From IMG/VR virus record IMGVR_UViG_3300025102_000330, positions 1-22,170 of that record: DNA of 22,170 nucleotides. One strand, 5' to 3'. The notes beneath the pieces were generated by a model. It was not told where the DNA came from. It saw nothing but the letters and a program-made list of their open reading frames with translations, and ran no database searches. Below are positions 1 through 7,409 of the stretch, piece by piece. Numbering within the stretch: the stretch's first letter is position 1; each line of letters starts with the position of its first letter. Made by a program: the position numbers and the translations under genes. Source of the DNA: a virus.

Positions 1-511
1 ACTGTTCTAATGAAGTTTCGTTAAGATCCGCCGCTGTAGCTAACGTGTTTGAAAACGTTCCTGCTACTGTCGGGTGAGAACCACTAAATAAAGCAACTCC
101 ATCTCCAGTTTTGAAAGTTCCAAAACCGTTGATTAAAGGTTCAACTGCTTTTACTTGTTTAGCGTTACTCATAGATCTTGCTAAAGCTTTCGTGTATCTA
201 GAAGCTAGTCTATCGTAGAGATTATCTTCGATAGCTTCTTCTGTGATAGCGAACGCTAGAGCTACGGTCTCGTGAGTGTATCTCGCTGTAAAAGTTTCTT
301 GTGCTTCGTCAAAAGAGACTCCGCTACCTTCTGCTTTTACTTGCGCGTTTGCGAAACCAGATAACATTACTTCTTCTTCAAAAGCTCTGTCACTGTTTTC
401 TGCAGTATAAATCTCAGCATGCTGATTTTCATACCTTTTGTATTCCAGCCCAAATAGTGCATTTAGGCCTGGTTCTAGTTCTTTAACTAGTTGCGATCTT
501 GATATTGCCAT
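1..511 (-). CDS. Major capsid protein, N-terminal part (runs off left edge)
   Basis: This is the first 170 codons of an open frame that starts with ATG at 511 and leaves the window without a stop. It begins MAISRSQLVKELEPGLNALF and continues with long acidic helices and the segment GDGVALFSGSHPT, which I recognise from tailed-phage major capsid proteins of the Mu gpT-like type. The protein would form the icosahedral shell. An AGGAG ribosome site lies near 523-527, about 10 bases before the start. It is the last gene visible in the minus-strand virion module and follows a decoration-like protein and a scaffold-like protein, the usual order around a capsid gene. Family assignment is from remembered pattern and context; the C-terminal half is not visible. 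Confidence 0.8.
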   Translation of the reverse strand, partial: MAISRSQLVKELEPGLNALFGLEYKRYENQHAEIYTAENSDRAFEEEVMLSGFANAQVKAEGSGVSFDEAQETFTARYTHETVALAFAITEEAIEDNLYDRLASRYTKALARSMSNAKQVKAVEPLINGFGTFKTGDGVALFSGSHPTVAGTFSNTLATAADLNETSLEQ

Positions 512-527
512 AGTCTATTTGCTCCTA

Positions 528-1100
528 TTAATTGTGGCCGTTGAACGAATTAAGATTCGATACAACAACTACAGAAGCTAAAGCCGCAGTAGCATCCTCA
601 TTTTCAGGATCCTCCGCTGATCTTAACAATCTGAATTGTTTACCGTTCGCTGAAGTCGTTCCAATGTCTAATGTAGATGATGATTTACCAGTGGTATCGC
701 TACCTGCTGATGAATTCATATCATACGTTTCTAACATTGTTGTTACTCCAGTCGCATCATCCGCTGCAACCACATATTGCTGGTAAGGGTCGTCCATTAC
801 AAAGGCTGTTGTGTCTTCACTGTTAGCCGGTGTGATAGTTGCTTTGTAGAAGTTCGAGAACGTCGGCTTCAAAGTTGTTGCCGCGTTAAAGAATATTCCG
901 TTCAAAACACCTATGATATCTGCAGCAGAACCGTTTCCGCCTACTACATAACCGCTAGAGATCTTTACACATTCACCATTGTATATAGTTGTGCTGTGTC
1001 CAGCATCGATTTTGTACTTACCTTGACCTTGGATAGATGGTCCACCACCTAATCTTCCAGCTGGGATCAGTCCAAAACCTTGACTATTTCTATTTGCCAT
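528..1100 (-). CDS. Putative capsid decoration / head structural protein
   Basis: A 190-aa protein starting MANRNSQGFGLIPAGRLGGG. It is rich in Gly, Ser, Thr, Ala and Asn, has no membrane segment and reads as a beta-rich extracellular or virion protein. It has a good ribosome site (AGGAG, 6 bases before ATG) and lies 16 bases upstream of the major capsid gene. That position and composition fit a head decoration or capsid-stabilising protein. I see no catalytic motif. It could equally be another minor head protein; the virion role is inference from context. Confidence 0.6.
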   Translation of the reverse strand: MANRNSQGFGLIPAGRLGGGPSIQGQGKYKIDAGHSTTIYNGECVKISSGYVVGGNGSAADIIGVLNGIFFNAATTLKPTFSNFYKATITPANSEDTTAFVMDDPYQQYVVAADDATGVTTMLETYDMNSSAGSDTTGKSSSTLDIGTTSANGKQFRLLRSAEDPENEDATAALASVVVVSNLNSFNGHN

Positions 1101-1171
1101 AGTTTTCTCCTATACCATATTGGTTAACGTTAAATCGATGATAGGGATTAACCCGAGAAATAACTAAAAAA

Positions 1172-1633
1172 TTATTTCTTTGTACCACCGAAGGTTACAC
1201 GAGATTGCCTGTCAACATTGATAGGCATTCTACTATCCTGCTCCTTCATAAGATCGTTTGCTACGGCTTCACTTCGGTCTTTATGACGATTTGCCATATA
1301 GTCCGATCTTTGCTGCGCGATCTCGATCGGTACCTTTGCAAGTAAAAGGCCTCCAACTCCGATAACCCCCTTGTATTTCCCGTCTTCGAGAATCGGATAG
1401 TCACCTGCATTTTCGACTTCTTCGGCACGAACTAATTCATAACCTTCTCTTAATCGTCCAGTTATGTTTTTCGTATCTTGGAAACCGGCTACCTCGGCTC
1501 TTATCCATCTGTACCTGAATCCATCAGGTGCAGGGGGTGCATCTAAAGATGACGGTGGAACCCATACCTTCGGTCTTTCAGATTTAGACCTAGATTGGTT
1601 CGCACGAGAAGTTTTTTTATTTTCATTTTCCAT
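1172..1633 (-). CDS. Conserved hypothetical protein of the head module
   Basis: A 153-aa protein. The first 30 residues are basic and disordered-looking (Lys, Arg, Ser, Asn). A folded-looking part follows with PDGFRYRWIRAEVAGFQD and an IGVGGLLLAKVP stretch, and the C-terminus is Arg/Asp/Lys rich. The start ATG at 1633 is set by a strong AGGAGG 9 bases upstream, which itself overlaps the end of the scaffold-like gene (stop at 1638), so the two are probably co-translated. I do not recognise the family. The place between scaffold and decoration genes suggests a role in head assembly. Confidence 0.55.
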   Translation of the reverse strand: MENENKKTSRANQSRSKSERPKVWVPPSSLDAPPAPDGFRYRWIRAEVAGFQDTKNITGRLREGYELVRAEEVENAGDYPILEDGKYKGVIGVGGLLLAKVPIEIAQQRSDYMANRHKDRSEAVANDLMKEQDSRMPINVDRQSRVTFGGTKK

Positions 1634-1637
1634 ATGC

Positions 1638-2612
1638 TTATACCTCCTTCGTGATTTTTAATTGTTTCGCATATTCTTCGAGTGGCACACCTAATTTTTT
1701 AGCTATTGCTACCTGTGATGATGTGAGTTTCACAGTTTTTGTGCTCGGCCTAACTACTCGTCTAGCCGAAGCTACAGTTTGCGTCGGTCTAGCCGACGAA
1801 TTACTGTCTTTTATATCAAACTTATTCGGAAATTCAAGTCTTATTCTCTTATCAACTTCCGCATAATATTCGTTTGATTTTGGGTCAAAACCTTCCTTAT
1901 CCACTAGATCTTTATGTATTTCAAAAGCTGTAAACGTCATTGGTCTGTTTTGTCCAAACCAAGTATTTCTTGCAGCCCACTCTTCCGCTCTAGGGTCAGG
2001 GTTAGGTAATTCCGATGGAGTTTCCCTTGGGAGATCAACAGCGTCTTCTAACTTAACTTGTTTTTCTTCTACGGGTTTAGTCTCCTTCATTACATTTAGT
2101 CTTGCTTCATCAATAGATAACGCAGCTATTCTTTTTTGAGCATTAACTTGGGCTGTAGCATCGCCAGACTCTATCGCTGTCGATAGTTCTTTTTGCGCTG
2201 AATCCATTCCGTCTTTTACTCTTTTTTCGAATTGATTTACGTAATCTTTATTAACTTGACCAAATCTAGAGTCCAAAGTTTTTCTTTTGCCTTCAACTGC
2301 TTTTGCATAATCTAAAGCGGCCTTCTCTCTCCGCTCTGCTTCACGCATCTTACGAGTTAGTTTGGCAATTCTTGCTTGAACTCCTTTACTGTAGTCTTCT
2401 AATTTTTCTTCGTCCTTTTTTTCTTCCGGTTCTGATCCTTCTTTTAATTCTTCTTTAGGTTCTTCTTTTACTTCTTCTTGTTTCGTTTCTACTTGTTCTT
2501 GTTTCGGCGCTTCGGTTTCTACAACCGACTCGTCTTTTTTTTCTTCAACATTGATTTCGGCACCTGGGCCTGATGTATCAATATCGACTGTTTTTTGCTC
2601 TTCAGTTGGCAT
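1638..2612 (-). CDS. Putative capsid assembly scaffold protein
   Basis: A 324-aa protein. Residues 1-75 are extremely rich in Glu, Lys, Asp and Pro (low complexity). About 80-190 is charged and heptad-like (coiled coil), and the C-terminal 50 residues are basic with a helix-forming tail (TSSQVAIAKKLGVPLEEYAK). Acidic and coiled-coil segments followed by a basic C-terminal helix are typical of phage scaffolding proteins, which fill the procapsid and leave before or during packaging. AGGAGG lies 5 bases before ATG. The position two genes before the capsid gene supports the call. No protease motif is apparent. The assignment rests on composition and context, not on a family signature. Confidence 0.65.
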   Translation of the reverse strand: MPTEEQKTVDIDTSGPGAEINVEEKKDESVVETEAPKQEQVETKQEEVKEEPKEELKEGSEPEEKKDEEKLEDYSKGVQARIAKLTRKMREAERREKAALDYAKAVEGKRKTLDSRFGQVNKDYVNQFEKRVKDGMDSAQKELSTAIESGDATAQVNAQKRIAALSIDEARLNVMKETKPVEEKQVKLEDAVDLPRETPSELPNPDPRAEEWAARNTWFGQNRPMTFTAFEIHKDLVDKEGFDPKSNEYYAEVDKRIRLEFPNKFDIKDSNSSARPTQTVASARRVVRPSTKTVKLTSSQVAIAKKLGVPLEEYAKQLKITKEV

Positions 2613-2629
2613 AGTTTCCTCCTATGGTA

Positions 2630-3052
2630 TTAATATTCATGCAAGATATCCTCAGGATTCTTGATGGTTGCTAAAACTTCGTCATCGTTTAGCAGACGTA
2701 TTTCTCCACCTTCTATCTTTATTCTTGATCCAGCATAACGGGCAAACATTACCCATTCCCCTTCCTTGCACCAAGGACCTTTAGGATATCTTTCCTTGTC
2801 CTTGTAACAATCTGGACCCATTCTTAAAACTAAACCACATTGCGACGCAACTTGTTGTCTCTCTAAGGCTGTCTCAGCAAGTATTAACCCGCCTTTAGTT
2901 TTCTCTTTCATTTTGAAAGGCAAAACTAACATCCTCCAACCAGTTGGTTGTGGTAGTTTCTGTGAATCTTCTTTTGAAAAATCTTTTTCTTTTTTGACTC
3001 CTACCAATTCTTTATTCGGTAGTTTTATCTTTGATGTCGATGACTGTTCCAT
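2630..3052 (-). CDS. GroES-like co-chaperonin (Cpn10 family)
   Basis: A 140-aa protein with a Cpn10 fold signature in residues 35-135. RMLVLPFKMKEKTKGGLILA matches the start of GroES and its mobile loop, and it is followed by the G.VL..G spacing, then GEWVMFARYAGSRIKIEGGE and LNDDEVLATI, as in GroES. Bacterial GroES has about 95 residues; this one has an extra N-terminal arm of about 34 charged residues. A phage co-chaperonin such as T4 gp31 replaces GroES so that host GroEL can fold the capsid protein. That partner is inferred from the neighbouring scaffold and capsid genes. The start at 3052 lies inside the previous gene, with AAGGAG 5 bases upstream. Confidence 0.85.
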   Translation of the reverse strand: MEQSSTSKIKLPNKELVGVKKEKDFSKEDSQKLPQPTGWRMLVLPFKMKEKTKGGLILAETALERQQVASQCGLVLRMGPDCYKDKERYPKGPWCKEGEWVMFARYAGSRIKIEGGEIRLLNDDEVLATIKNPEDILHEY

Positions 3053-3239
3053 GTTGCTCCTTATCTTCTAGCAGGTTAGAGAGTTCCTGTTTAGTTGCCT
3101 CTAGGGCTGTTATCTGTCCTACTATATAGTTATATTTTTCCATATTGTCAATACCGCCGGACGTAAGGGCTGCTGACAACTCTTCATTTCTTCTGGATAA
3201 ATATCTTAAGATTTTATTGATTGCTGTTTCTAATTGCAC
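3012..3239 (-). CDS. Small coiled-coil hypothetical protein
   Basis: A 75-aa acidic helical protein starting with GTG directly after the stop of the gene before it (TAAGTG), and overlapping the co-chaperonin gene by 41 bases. Residues 1-22 and 34-62 are strongly helical with heptad-like Leu/Ile spacing (ITALEATKQELSNLLED), so a short coiled-coil dimer is likely. Function unknown. The direct coupling to the basic protein upstream and the co-chaperonin downstream places it in the head-assembly block. Confidence 0.6.
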   Translation of the reverse strand: MQLETAINKILRYLSRRNEELSAALTSGGIDNMEKYNYIVGQITALEATKQELSNLLEDKEQHGTVIDIKDKTTE

Positions 3240-3548
3240 TTAACACTTCCATCTTCTGCGAGCCTGTCTTAGTCTTGAGTTAGGATCTTTCGCAGCTTTA
3301 GGAAATTTTTTCATTTGGCCTGCGCTACGTGCGCAATACGACTTACGTCGATTTGCAGCTTTTGATCCTGGTTTGACCTTGCCAGTGACCGCTGTTTTTA
3401 GTTTTGAACCGGGGTTTTTTCTTCTGTAGGCTTTGACACCGGCTCGAGTCATTCCTGCGCCCTTCTCAGTAGGACGAAAATTTTTTTTATTTCTTGGAGG
3501 CATAGTGCCTTTTGAAAATTGTTTTCTTGTTTGGAAATCTGTTCTCAT
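3240..3548 (-). CDS. Small Lys/Arg-rich Cys-containing phage protein
   Basis: A 102-aa, very basic protein. The core GMTRAGVKAYRRKNPGSKL is followed by KAANRRKSYCARSAGQMKKF and an Arg-rich end (RRRWKC). Two Cys lie in the C-terminal half. This motif combination looks like a recurring small phage protein, but I cannot give a family name with confidence. The upstream ATG (3548) overlaps the previous stop (TAATG); an internal ATG at 3503 has an AAAAGG ribosome site and would give an 87-aa product, so the start is uncertain. Nucleic-acid binding is suggested by charge only. Confidence 0.6.
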   Translation of the reverse strand: MRTDFQTRKQFSKGTMPPRNKKNFRPTEKGAGMTRAGVKAYRRKNPGSKLKTAVTGKVKPGSKAANRRKSYCARSAGQMKKFPKAAKDPNSRLRQARRRWKC

Positions 3549-3853
3549 TAAATCATTCCCATCATTTGTCTTTTAGCCATAAAACCACCACTCATAGCTT
3601 TCTTTCTTTTTGCAAAAGTTGCTGCTCTATCTGGTGTTGGACCTTGATTAGCTTTAGATTGTTTTCTTTTTACGGCACCCGCACGTTGACCTTTGGACAT
3701 CGCTCTTGCTTTCGCAATGGGCACGCATTTTGGATAATTTTTTCTTTTTTCTCCACCACTTCGACCACATTTCGGGTATGAGCCATCTTTTCGCTTGTTC
3801 GCAATATCTACCCAATTTTCCTTGACCCATGAACGTAATCCTTTTTCAGCCAT
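3548..3853 (-). CDS. Small basic Cys-motif protein
   Basis: A 101-aa basic protein. The N-terminus KGLRSWVKENWVDIANKRKD is followed by SYPKCGRSGGEKRKNYPKCV, with two PKC Cys motifs 18 residues apart, and then a Lys/Arg/Ala/Met-rich tail. The paired PKCG and PKCV motifs suggest a small metal- or disulphide-stabilised fold. It is coupled to both neighbours by one-base stop-start overlaps (TAATG). The pattern recurs in marine phages as far as I recall, without known function. DNA or RNA binding is a guess from charge. Confidence 0.6.
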   Translation of the reverse strand: MAEKGLRSWVKENWVDIANKRKDGSYPKCGRSGGEKRKNYPKCVPIAKARAMSKGQRAGAVKRKQSKANQGPTPDRAATFAKRKKAMSGGFMAKRQMMGMI

Positions 3854-4089
3854 TATGAATTCTTTCCGTAAGCTCTTCCTTTACCTTTCTTACAGATTCC
3901 TCCGCCTTTATACATGGCTCTTGGCATTTCCATCATACCACCACCCATCTTTTTAGCTCTATTCTTTTTACCACCTGGTGTAACTTTGCCAGAACAAACT
4001 GCAGAGGCGTACATGTTTGCATATGCGCTTGGGTACACCTTAAATTTTCTTTTTGCTGCTGCTTTTCCTTTAGGACAAAGTTTTGCCAT
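3853..4089 (-). CDS. Small basic protein with KAAAKRKFKVYPSAYAN motif
   Basis: A 78-aa protein with the segment CPKGKAAAKRKFKVYPSAYA near the N-terminus, a second Cys (AVCSGK), a Lys/Gly-rich linker, a Met-rich GGGMMEMPRAMYKGGG stretch and a basic C-terminus. I recognise the KRKF.VYPSAYAN motif as recurring in small virion-region proteins of marine phages; no function is established to my knowledge. Start and stop are shared with its neighbours (TAATG overlaps), so production is likely to be translationally coupled across this cluster. Confidence 0.6.
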   Translation of the reverse strand: MAKLCPKGKAAAKRKFKVYPSAYANMYASAVCSGKVTPGGKKNRAKKMGGGMMEMPRAMYKGGGICKKGKGRAYGKNS

Positions 4090-4220
4090 TATGCTCTCGC
4101 TGTTTGTTTTGCTCTTTTAAAGTCTTTTGCTTTTGGCGCACCTTTAGCGCCTTTCTTTCGCATCTTTTCACCACGTTTTCTCTTAGCGTGAATGTTTGCG
4201 TATAAACCTTTACCGGCCAT
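4089..4220 (-). CDS. 43-aa Lys/Arg-rich microprotein
   Basis: A 43-aa protein, MAGKGLYANIHAKRKRGEKM followed by RKKGAKGAPKAKDFKRAKQT and a short end. More than a third of the residues are Lys or Arg. The GLYANIHAKRKRG..MRK.G.KGAP pattern is one I have seen repeatedly in phage small proteins; the function is unknown. It begins in a TAATG overlap with the EF-hand microprotein gene and ends in the same kind of overlap with the next gene, which is strong evidence that the frame is real despite its length. Confidence 0.65.
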   Translation of the reverse strand: MAGKGLYANIHAKRKRGEKMRKKGAKGAPKAKDFKRAKQTARA

Positions 4221-4375
4221 TACACTACCTTCTTTTTAATTTTCTTTTTCTTTTTTCTTAACATCGCAAAATCTTTTCCAGAAATTTTACCGTCTTTGTT
4301 AGCGTCAAGTTTAGCTTGACCACCACTTAAAAATCCTGGTTTTTTAACCTGCGAATTATATCTTCTGTTAGGCAT
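4220..4375 (-). CDS. 51-aa microprotein with one EF-hand-like loop
   Basis: A 51-aa protein. Residues 24-36 read DANKDGKISGKDF, matching the canonical EF-hand calcium loop D-x-N-x-D-G-x-I-x-x-x-D-F at every liganding position. The C-terminus is a Lys-rich tail (LRKKKKKIKKKVV). A single EF hand usually pairs with another, so a homodimer or an EF-hand-like dockerin-type site is possible. It starts in a TAATG overlap with the membrane protein gene and ends in one with the next microprotein. Calcium binding is inferred from the motif; the link with the poly-Lys tail is unusual. Confidence 0.7.
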   Translation of the reverse strand: MPNRRYNSQVKKPGFLSGGQAKLDANKDGKISGKDFAMLRKKKKKIKKKVV

Positions 4376-4764
4376 TATTTTTTTCCTCCGTTTCTAAATA
4401 TTTGAGTACCCTTTATACCAAAAATACTCGCAACTACAAGCACCCATAAATTGGTGAACCATTTTGGAAGCTCATGAAAGTATTCGAAAAACAATTTTAC
4501 CTTCTCCATTGCAGTTGGATCGTCAGACATGACTGCCCACATTAAAACTACGATAGGCGCCGAAATTATTACGAGAACAAATTCATCCTTATAGTCGTTT
4601 TGTCTAGCTTCAAGTAATTTGCCTTGGTAAGTTTCTTCACCTCGGGCCATTTTCTCTGCGTGCATTAATTGTGCATCAGACATAGCCATTTTAGTCTTTT
4701 GACGGTTAGAATAAATCTTACTTCCCGCTTGTAAAGCAATTTTTGCTAGACTAAACCAAGCCAT
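4375..4764 (-). CDS. Two-helix membrane protein, holin-like
   Basis: A 129-aa protein with an amphipathic N-terminal half (residues 1-60), a hydrophobic helix at about 62-80 (FVLVIISAPIVVLMWAVM) and a second at about 104-120 (NLWVLVVASIFGIKG), then a short basic tail. The ARQNDYKDEFVL stretch before the first helix and the overall plan recall the holin family described from gene transfer agents and many alphaproteobacterial phages. A holin makes the pore that starts lysis. No endolysin is visible beside it, so the role is not proven; a virion-associated membrane protein is the alternative. Confidence 0.55.
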   Translation of the reverse strand: MAWFSLAKIALQAGSKIYSNRQKTKMAMSDAQLMHAEKMARGEETYQGKLLEARQNDYKDEFVLVIISAPIVVLMWAVMSDDPTAMEKVKLFFEYFHELPKWFTNLWVLVVASIFGIKGTQIFRNGGKK

Positions 4765-4765
4765 A

Positions 4766-4945
4766 TTAGTACCAAGTAGCTTCTTTTTTCTTTTCAGCTA
4801 ACATTCTCTTAGTTCCTCTAACTTTTTCCTTGTCTCCTGTAGGAATATAGTTAAAAGCGCCATCAGCTGTTGTTTTAGATCTAGGATCTACCTCAACATT
4901 CTGTTCTGGAATCTTAACTTCTTTTGTTTTTTTATAGTTCATCAT
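4766..4945 (-). CDS. 59-aa hypothetical protein between portal and membrane protein
   Basis: A short frame beginning MMNYKKTKEVKIPEQNVEVD and ending with EKKKEATWY. It is charged and mostly hydrophilic, with no membrane segment. An AAAGGA ribosome site lies 8 bases before the first ATG; a second ATG follows directly. It fills the gap between the portal gene stop (4962) and the next gene (4764) almost exactly, as expected for a real gene in this tightly packed operon. Function unknown. Confidence 0.6.
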   Translation of the reverse strand: MMNYKKTKEVKIPEQNVEVDPRSKTTADGAFNYIPTGDKEKVRGTKRMLAEKKKEATWY

Positions 4946-4961
4946 ATTTTTGTTCCTTTTA

Positions 4962-7409
4962 TTAATCTTCGACCTTAATTGCAGTTATACCTTGATTTCC
5001 ACTCTTTGCAAGACTTACTCCTGCTCTCAATTTAGCTAATTTTTCGTTTTGATCCATTTTATCTTCAGTTAATTGTCTTGCTTGAAGTAATTTTGCTCTA
5101 TCAAGGTCCATTTTTTGCTCTCCTTCGTCTTTTTTACGTTCATTTTCCATTGCACGAAGGTCAACTTCTCTAGATTTAAGTTTTAGAAGTGGGTCAGAGT
5201 CAAATTGTGATGTAATTTTCTTCTCTTCTTCCATAAAATCACCCATTAGCTCAGAAATCAACACTGCTTTTCTCGCTTCCATGTCCATAGATATCTTTTG
5301 TAACTGTCCTTGTACCTGTGGATTCTGTTGTGCCATCTGTTGCATCTGTGGAATTTGTTTAATTGTCTCTGCAAACTCTAATTCTACCTGTTCTTGAGCC
5401 ATTAAACTAATATGCTCTAAACAATTTTTTTCTATTGCAGCCATAACAGGCGGATTGTTTCTTACCATGTTAGTTGCCATGAAATTTAAGTGAGCAGTCA
5501 TGTGTGCTCTGTGATCTTGTCCTCTAAAAGCTTGAAAAGGTTTGCCTGCAAGTGCATCAATGTGTTCTAATGCTGGATCTTTTGGTGCAACAGGTGCTGG
5601 CGGGGGTAAAATTTTATCAATATCTTTTATACCAAGTGCTTCGTACATTTTTCTGTACGCATTGTACAAATTATGAATTTTAGGGTTAGATGTCGCAAGT
5701 TGTAATTCTGTTTGTGCAATTGTAATTCTTTGTGACATAGAAAAAATGTTTGGATCTGCAACAGGTAAAATATCTACTCTGTCATCAAAGTCCATTTGTT
5801 TAACTTCTCTTTTACCGCCAACTACATCAAAAGGATAAACTGGTGGTAAATATGTTTTAAATAAACTTGCAAGTAATCTAAATTCTGATCTCATTGATGT
5901 GTATAATCTTTTGTGTATTGCAGACATTACACGTGAACCTCTCTCAAGAAGTGCAACTGTAGTTCCAACTGCAGCAGCTTGATTACCGTCTCCAACTTGC
6001 ATGTCAGCTATTGCAGCAAATCTTTGTCCTGCTTGAACTACAATACCCATCAACTGTAATAATGTTGGTGATGGTTCTTTGTAAGGTAGCATCATAAATG
6101 AATCTCTAATATTACCACCCGGTGCATCTACATCTTTAAATTCACCTGGTTGTATTGGTGATGCTTCGTCTCTAACTCTAACACCTCTTTGTTTAAATCC
6201 TGCTGGCAAGTTTGATAGTGTACCTGCATCCAACAATTGACGGAGAGCAACGGTTGCAGTTCTGCTCAATCCGCCAATCATATGGATCAATCCAAATCCG
6301 TAGAACCCTAGTCCTGGCAGAAATTTAAAGTGGACAAAATATGGTATTCTATTTTTTCTTGGATCGTCAGGATTAAAGTTCCTTCTAATAGAAAGAACTT
6401 TTCGCGAACCTTCATCTACAGTTACAATGTATGGGAGCTTGATTCCTGTAAACTCTCCGTTCGCGTCCTTATCTTCAAAACCTTCTAAATCTAAATTAAC
6501 ATGGCACTCTAACAAAGTATAAACTGTTTCTGGTCTGCCTGTTTTTTTAGTTCCTTCTAGTTCTCTTTCTTTTGACTCAACTTCATTTTTAATTATAGAC
6601 GGTGCATTTAATTCTACATCAGAGTAAAAACCACCTACTTGTTGCTTTCGTAAATCATTTTCTGACATTTTAATAACATGCATAATTGCTTCTGCATCTT
6701 CTAAAGATGTAGCAGAATAAGGTACAACTAAATCATCGGCAGGTACAAATTTGGATACTGCTCTTCCTAATAAATCATCGTAATAAACTTTTTTAAATGT
6801 AGATCCTGCAAGAGGTAAATGAAATAACATTTGATCGAACTCTGGTTCGTACTCCGACATCTTCTCCATAAGTTCGTAATTCATGTATTCTCTTACACGA
6901 GTCGCCTGTGCTTCTTTTTGTGGATCGCTGTTGCCAACGATTTGAGTTCTAATTGGTCCTTCTGCTGGTAATAATTCTTTGTAAGCCCCGGCTTGAAACT
7001 GTGTTACAGCTTCTGCTAGTACAGGGTGCGTGGCCCCCGAAGCGCCTTGAAAAGGCTCTGTTCTGTTTTCGTATTTAAATCCTAAAAGGTCTAAACCTTC
7101 TGTATAAGATCTTTCCCAATCTTTTCTAGATGCTCTGTAATCTGTATAGTTTTGAAATAATTCTAAACCGATTGGTTCTAGAATATCATCTGGTAATAAT
7201 TCTGCTAAATTATCAAAGTGCGTTGGTTGCCCTTCGATGTTTACTTTGCTTGGATCAAAGTTTAATTCCACACCACCATCATCAGTTGGATTAATTTCAA
7301 CTGGTGGTTTGTTTGCTTCTTCTGCTTTTTCTATTTCAACTTGTTGGTCGGGTCCTTCTATTTTTACAGAGGTTCCCAACTCTGAAAGAGTCTTGTCAAT
7401 ATCTGCCAT
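4962..7409 (-). CDS. Portal protein
   Basis: An 815-aa protein. After an acidic 90-residue start comes a portal-like core: ENRTEPFQGASGATHPVLAE, a wing-like region, then YFVHFKFLPGLGFYGFGLIH and GGLSRTATVALRQLLDAGTL, and AAVGTTVALLERGSRVMSAI. The C-terminal 200 residues are Gln- and Met-rich with long coiled coils. Twelve copies of a portal form the ring at one capsid vertex through which terminase drives DNA. The length and long helical C-terminus suggest a podovirus-type (P22-like) portal. It sits downstream of TerL, separated by two large unknown genes. The portal call is firm; the subfamily is a guess. Confidence 0.85.
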   Translation of the reverse strand: MADIDKTLSELGTSVKIEGPDQQVEIEKAEEANKPPVEINPTDDGGVELNFDPSKVNIEGQPTHFDNLAELLPDDILEPIGLELFQNYTDYRASRKDWERSYTEGLDLLGFKYENRTEPFQGASGATHPVLAEAVTQFQAGAYKELLPAEGPIRTQIVGNSDPQKEAQATRVREYMNYELMEKMSEYEPEFDQMLFHLPLAGSTFKKVYYDDLLGRAVSKFVPADDLVVPYSATSLEDAEAIMHVIKMSENDLRKQQVGGFYSDVELNAPSIIKNEVESKERELEGTKKTGRPETVYTLLECHVNLDLEGFEDKDANGEFTGIKLPYIVTVDEGSRKVLSIRRNFNPDDPRKNRIPYFVHFKFLPGLGFYGFGLIHMIGGLSRTATVALRQLLDAGTLSNLPAGFKQRGVRVRDEASPIQPGEFKDVDAPGGNIRDSFMMLPYKEPSPTLLQLMGIVVQAGQRFAAIADMQVGDGNQAAAVGTTVALLERGSRVMSAIHKRLYTSMRSEFRLLASLFKTYLPPVYPFDVVGGKREVKQMDFDDRVDILPVADPNIFSMSQRITIAQTELQLATSNPKIHNLYNAYRKMYEALGIKDIDKILPPPAPVAPKDPALEHIDALAGKPFQAFRGQDHRAHMTAHLNFMATNMVRNNPPVMAAIEKNCLEHISLMAQEQVELEFAETIKQIPQMQQMAQQNPQVQGQLQKISMDMEARKAVLISELMGDFMEEEKKITSQFDSDPLLKLKSREVDLRAMENERKKDEGEQKMDLDRAKLLQARQLTEDKMDQNEKLAKLRAGVSLAKSGNQGITAIKVED

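Noticed and set aside
528-1052. Plus-strand frames 532-786 and 777-1052
   Set aside because: They are antisense to the decoration-like gene, which has a good ribosome site and fits the operon.
1156-1179. Inverted repeat AGAAATAA / TTATTTCT as a terminator
   Set aside because: The stem is A/T only and no U run follows it on the minus strand; it may be chance in AT-rich DNA.
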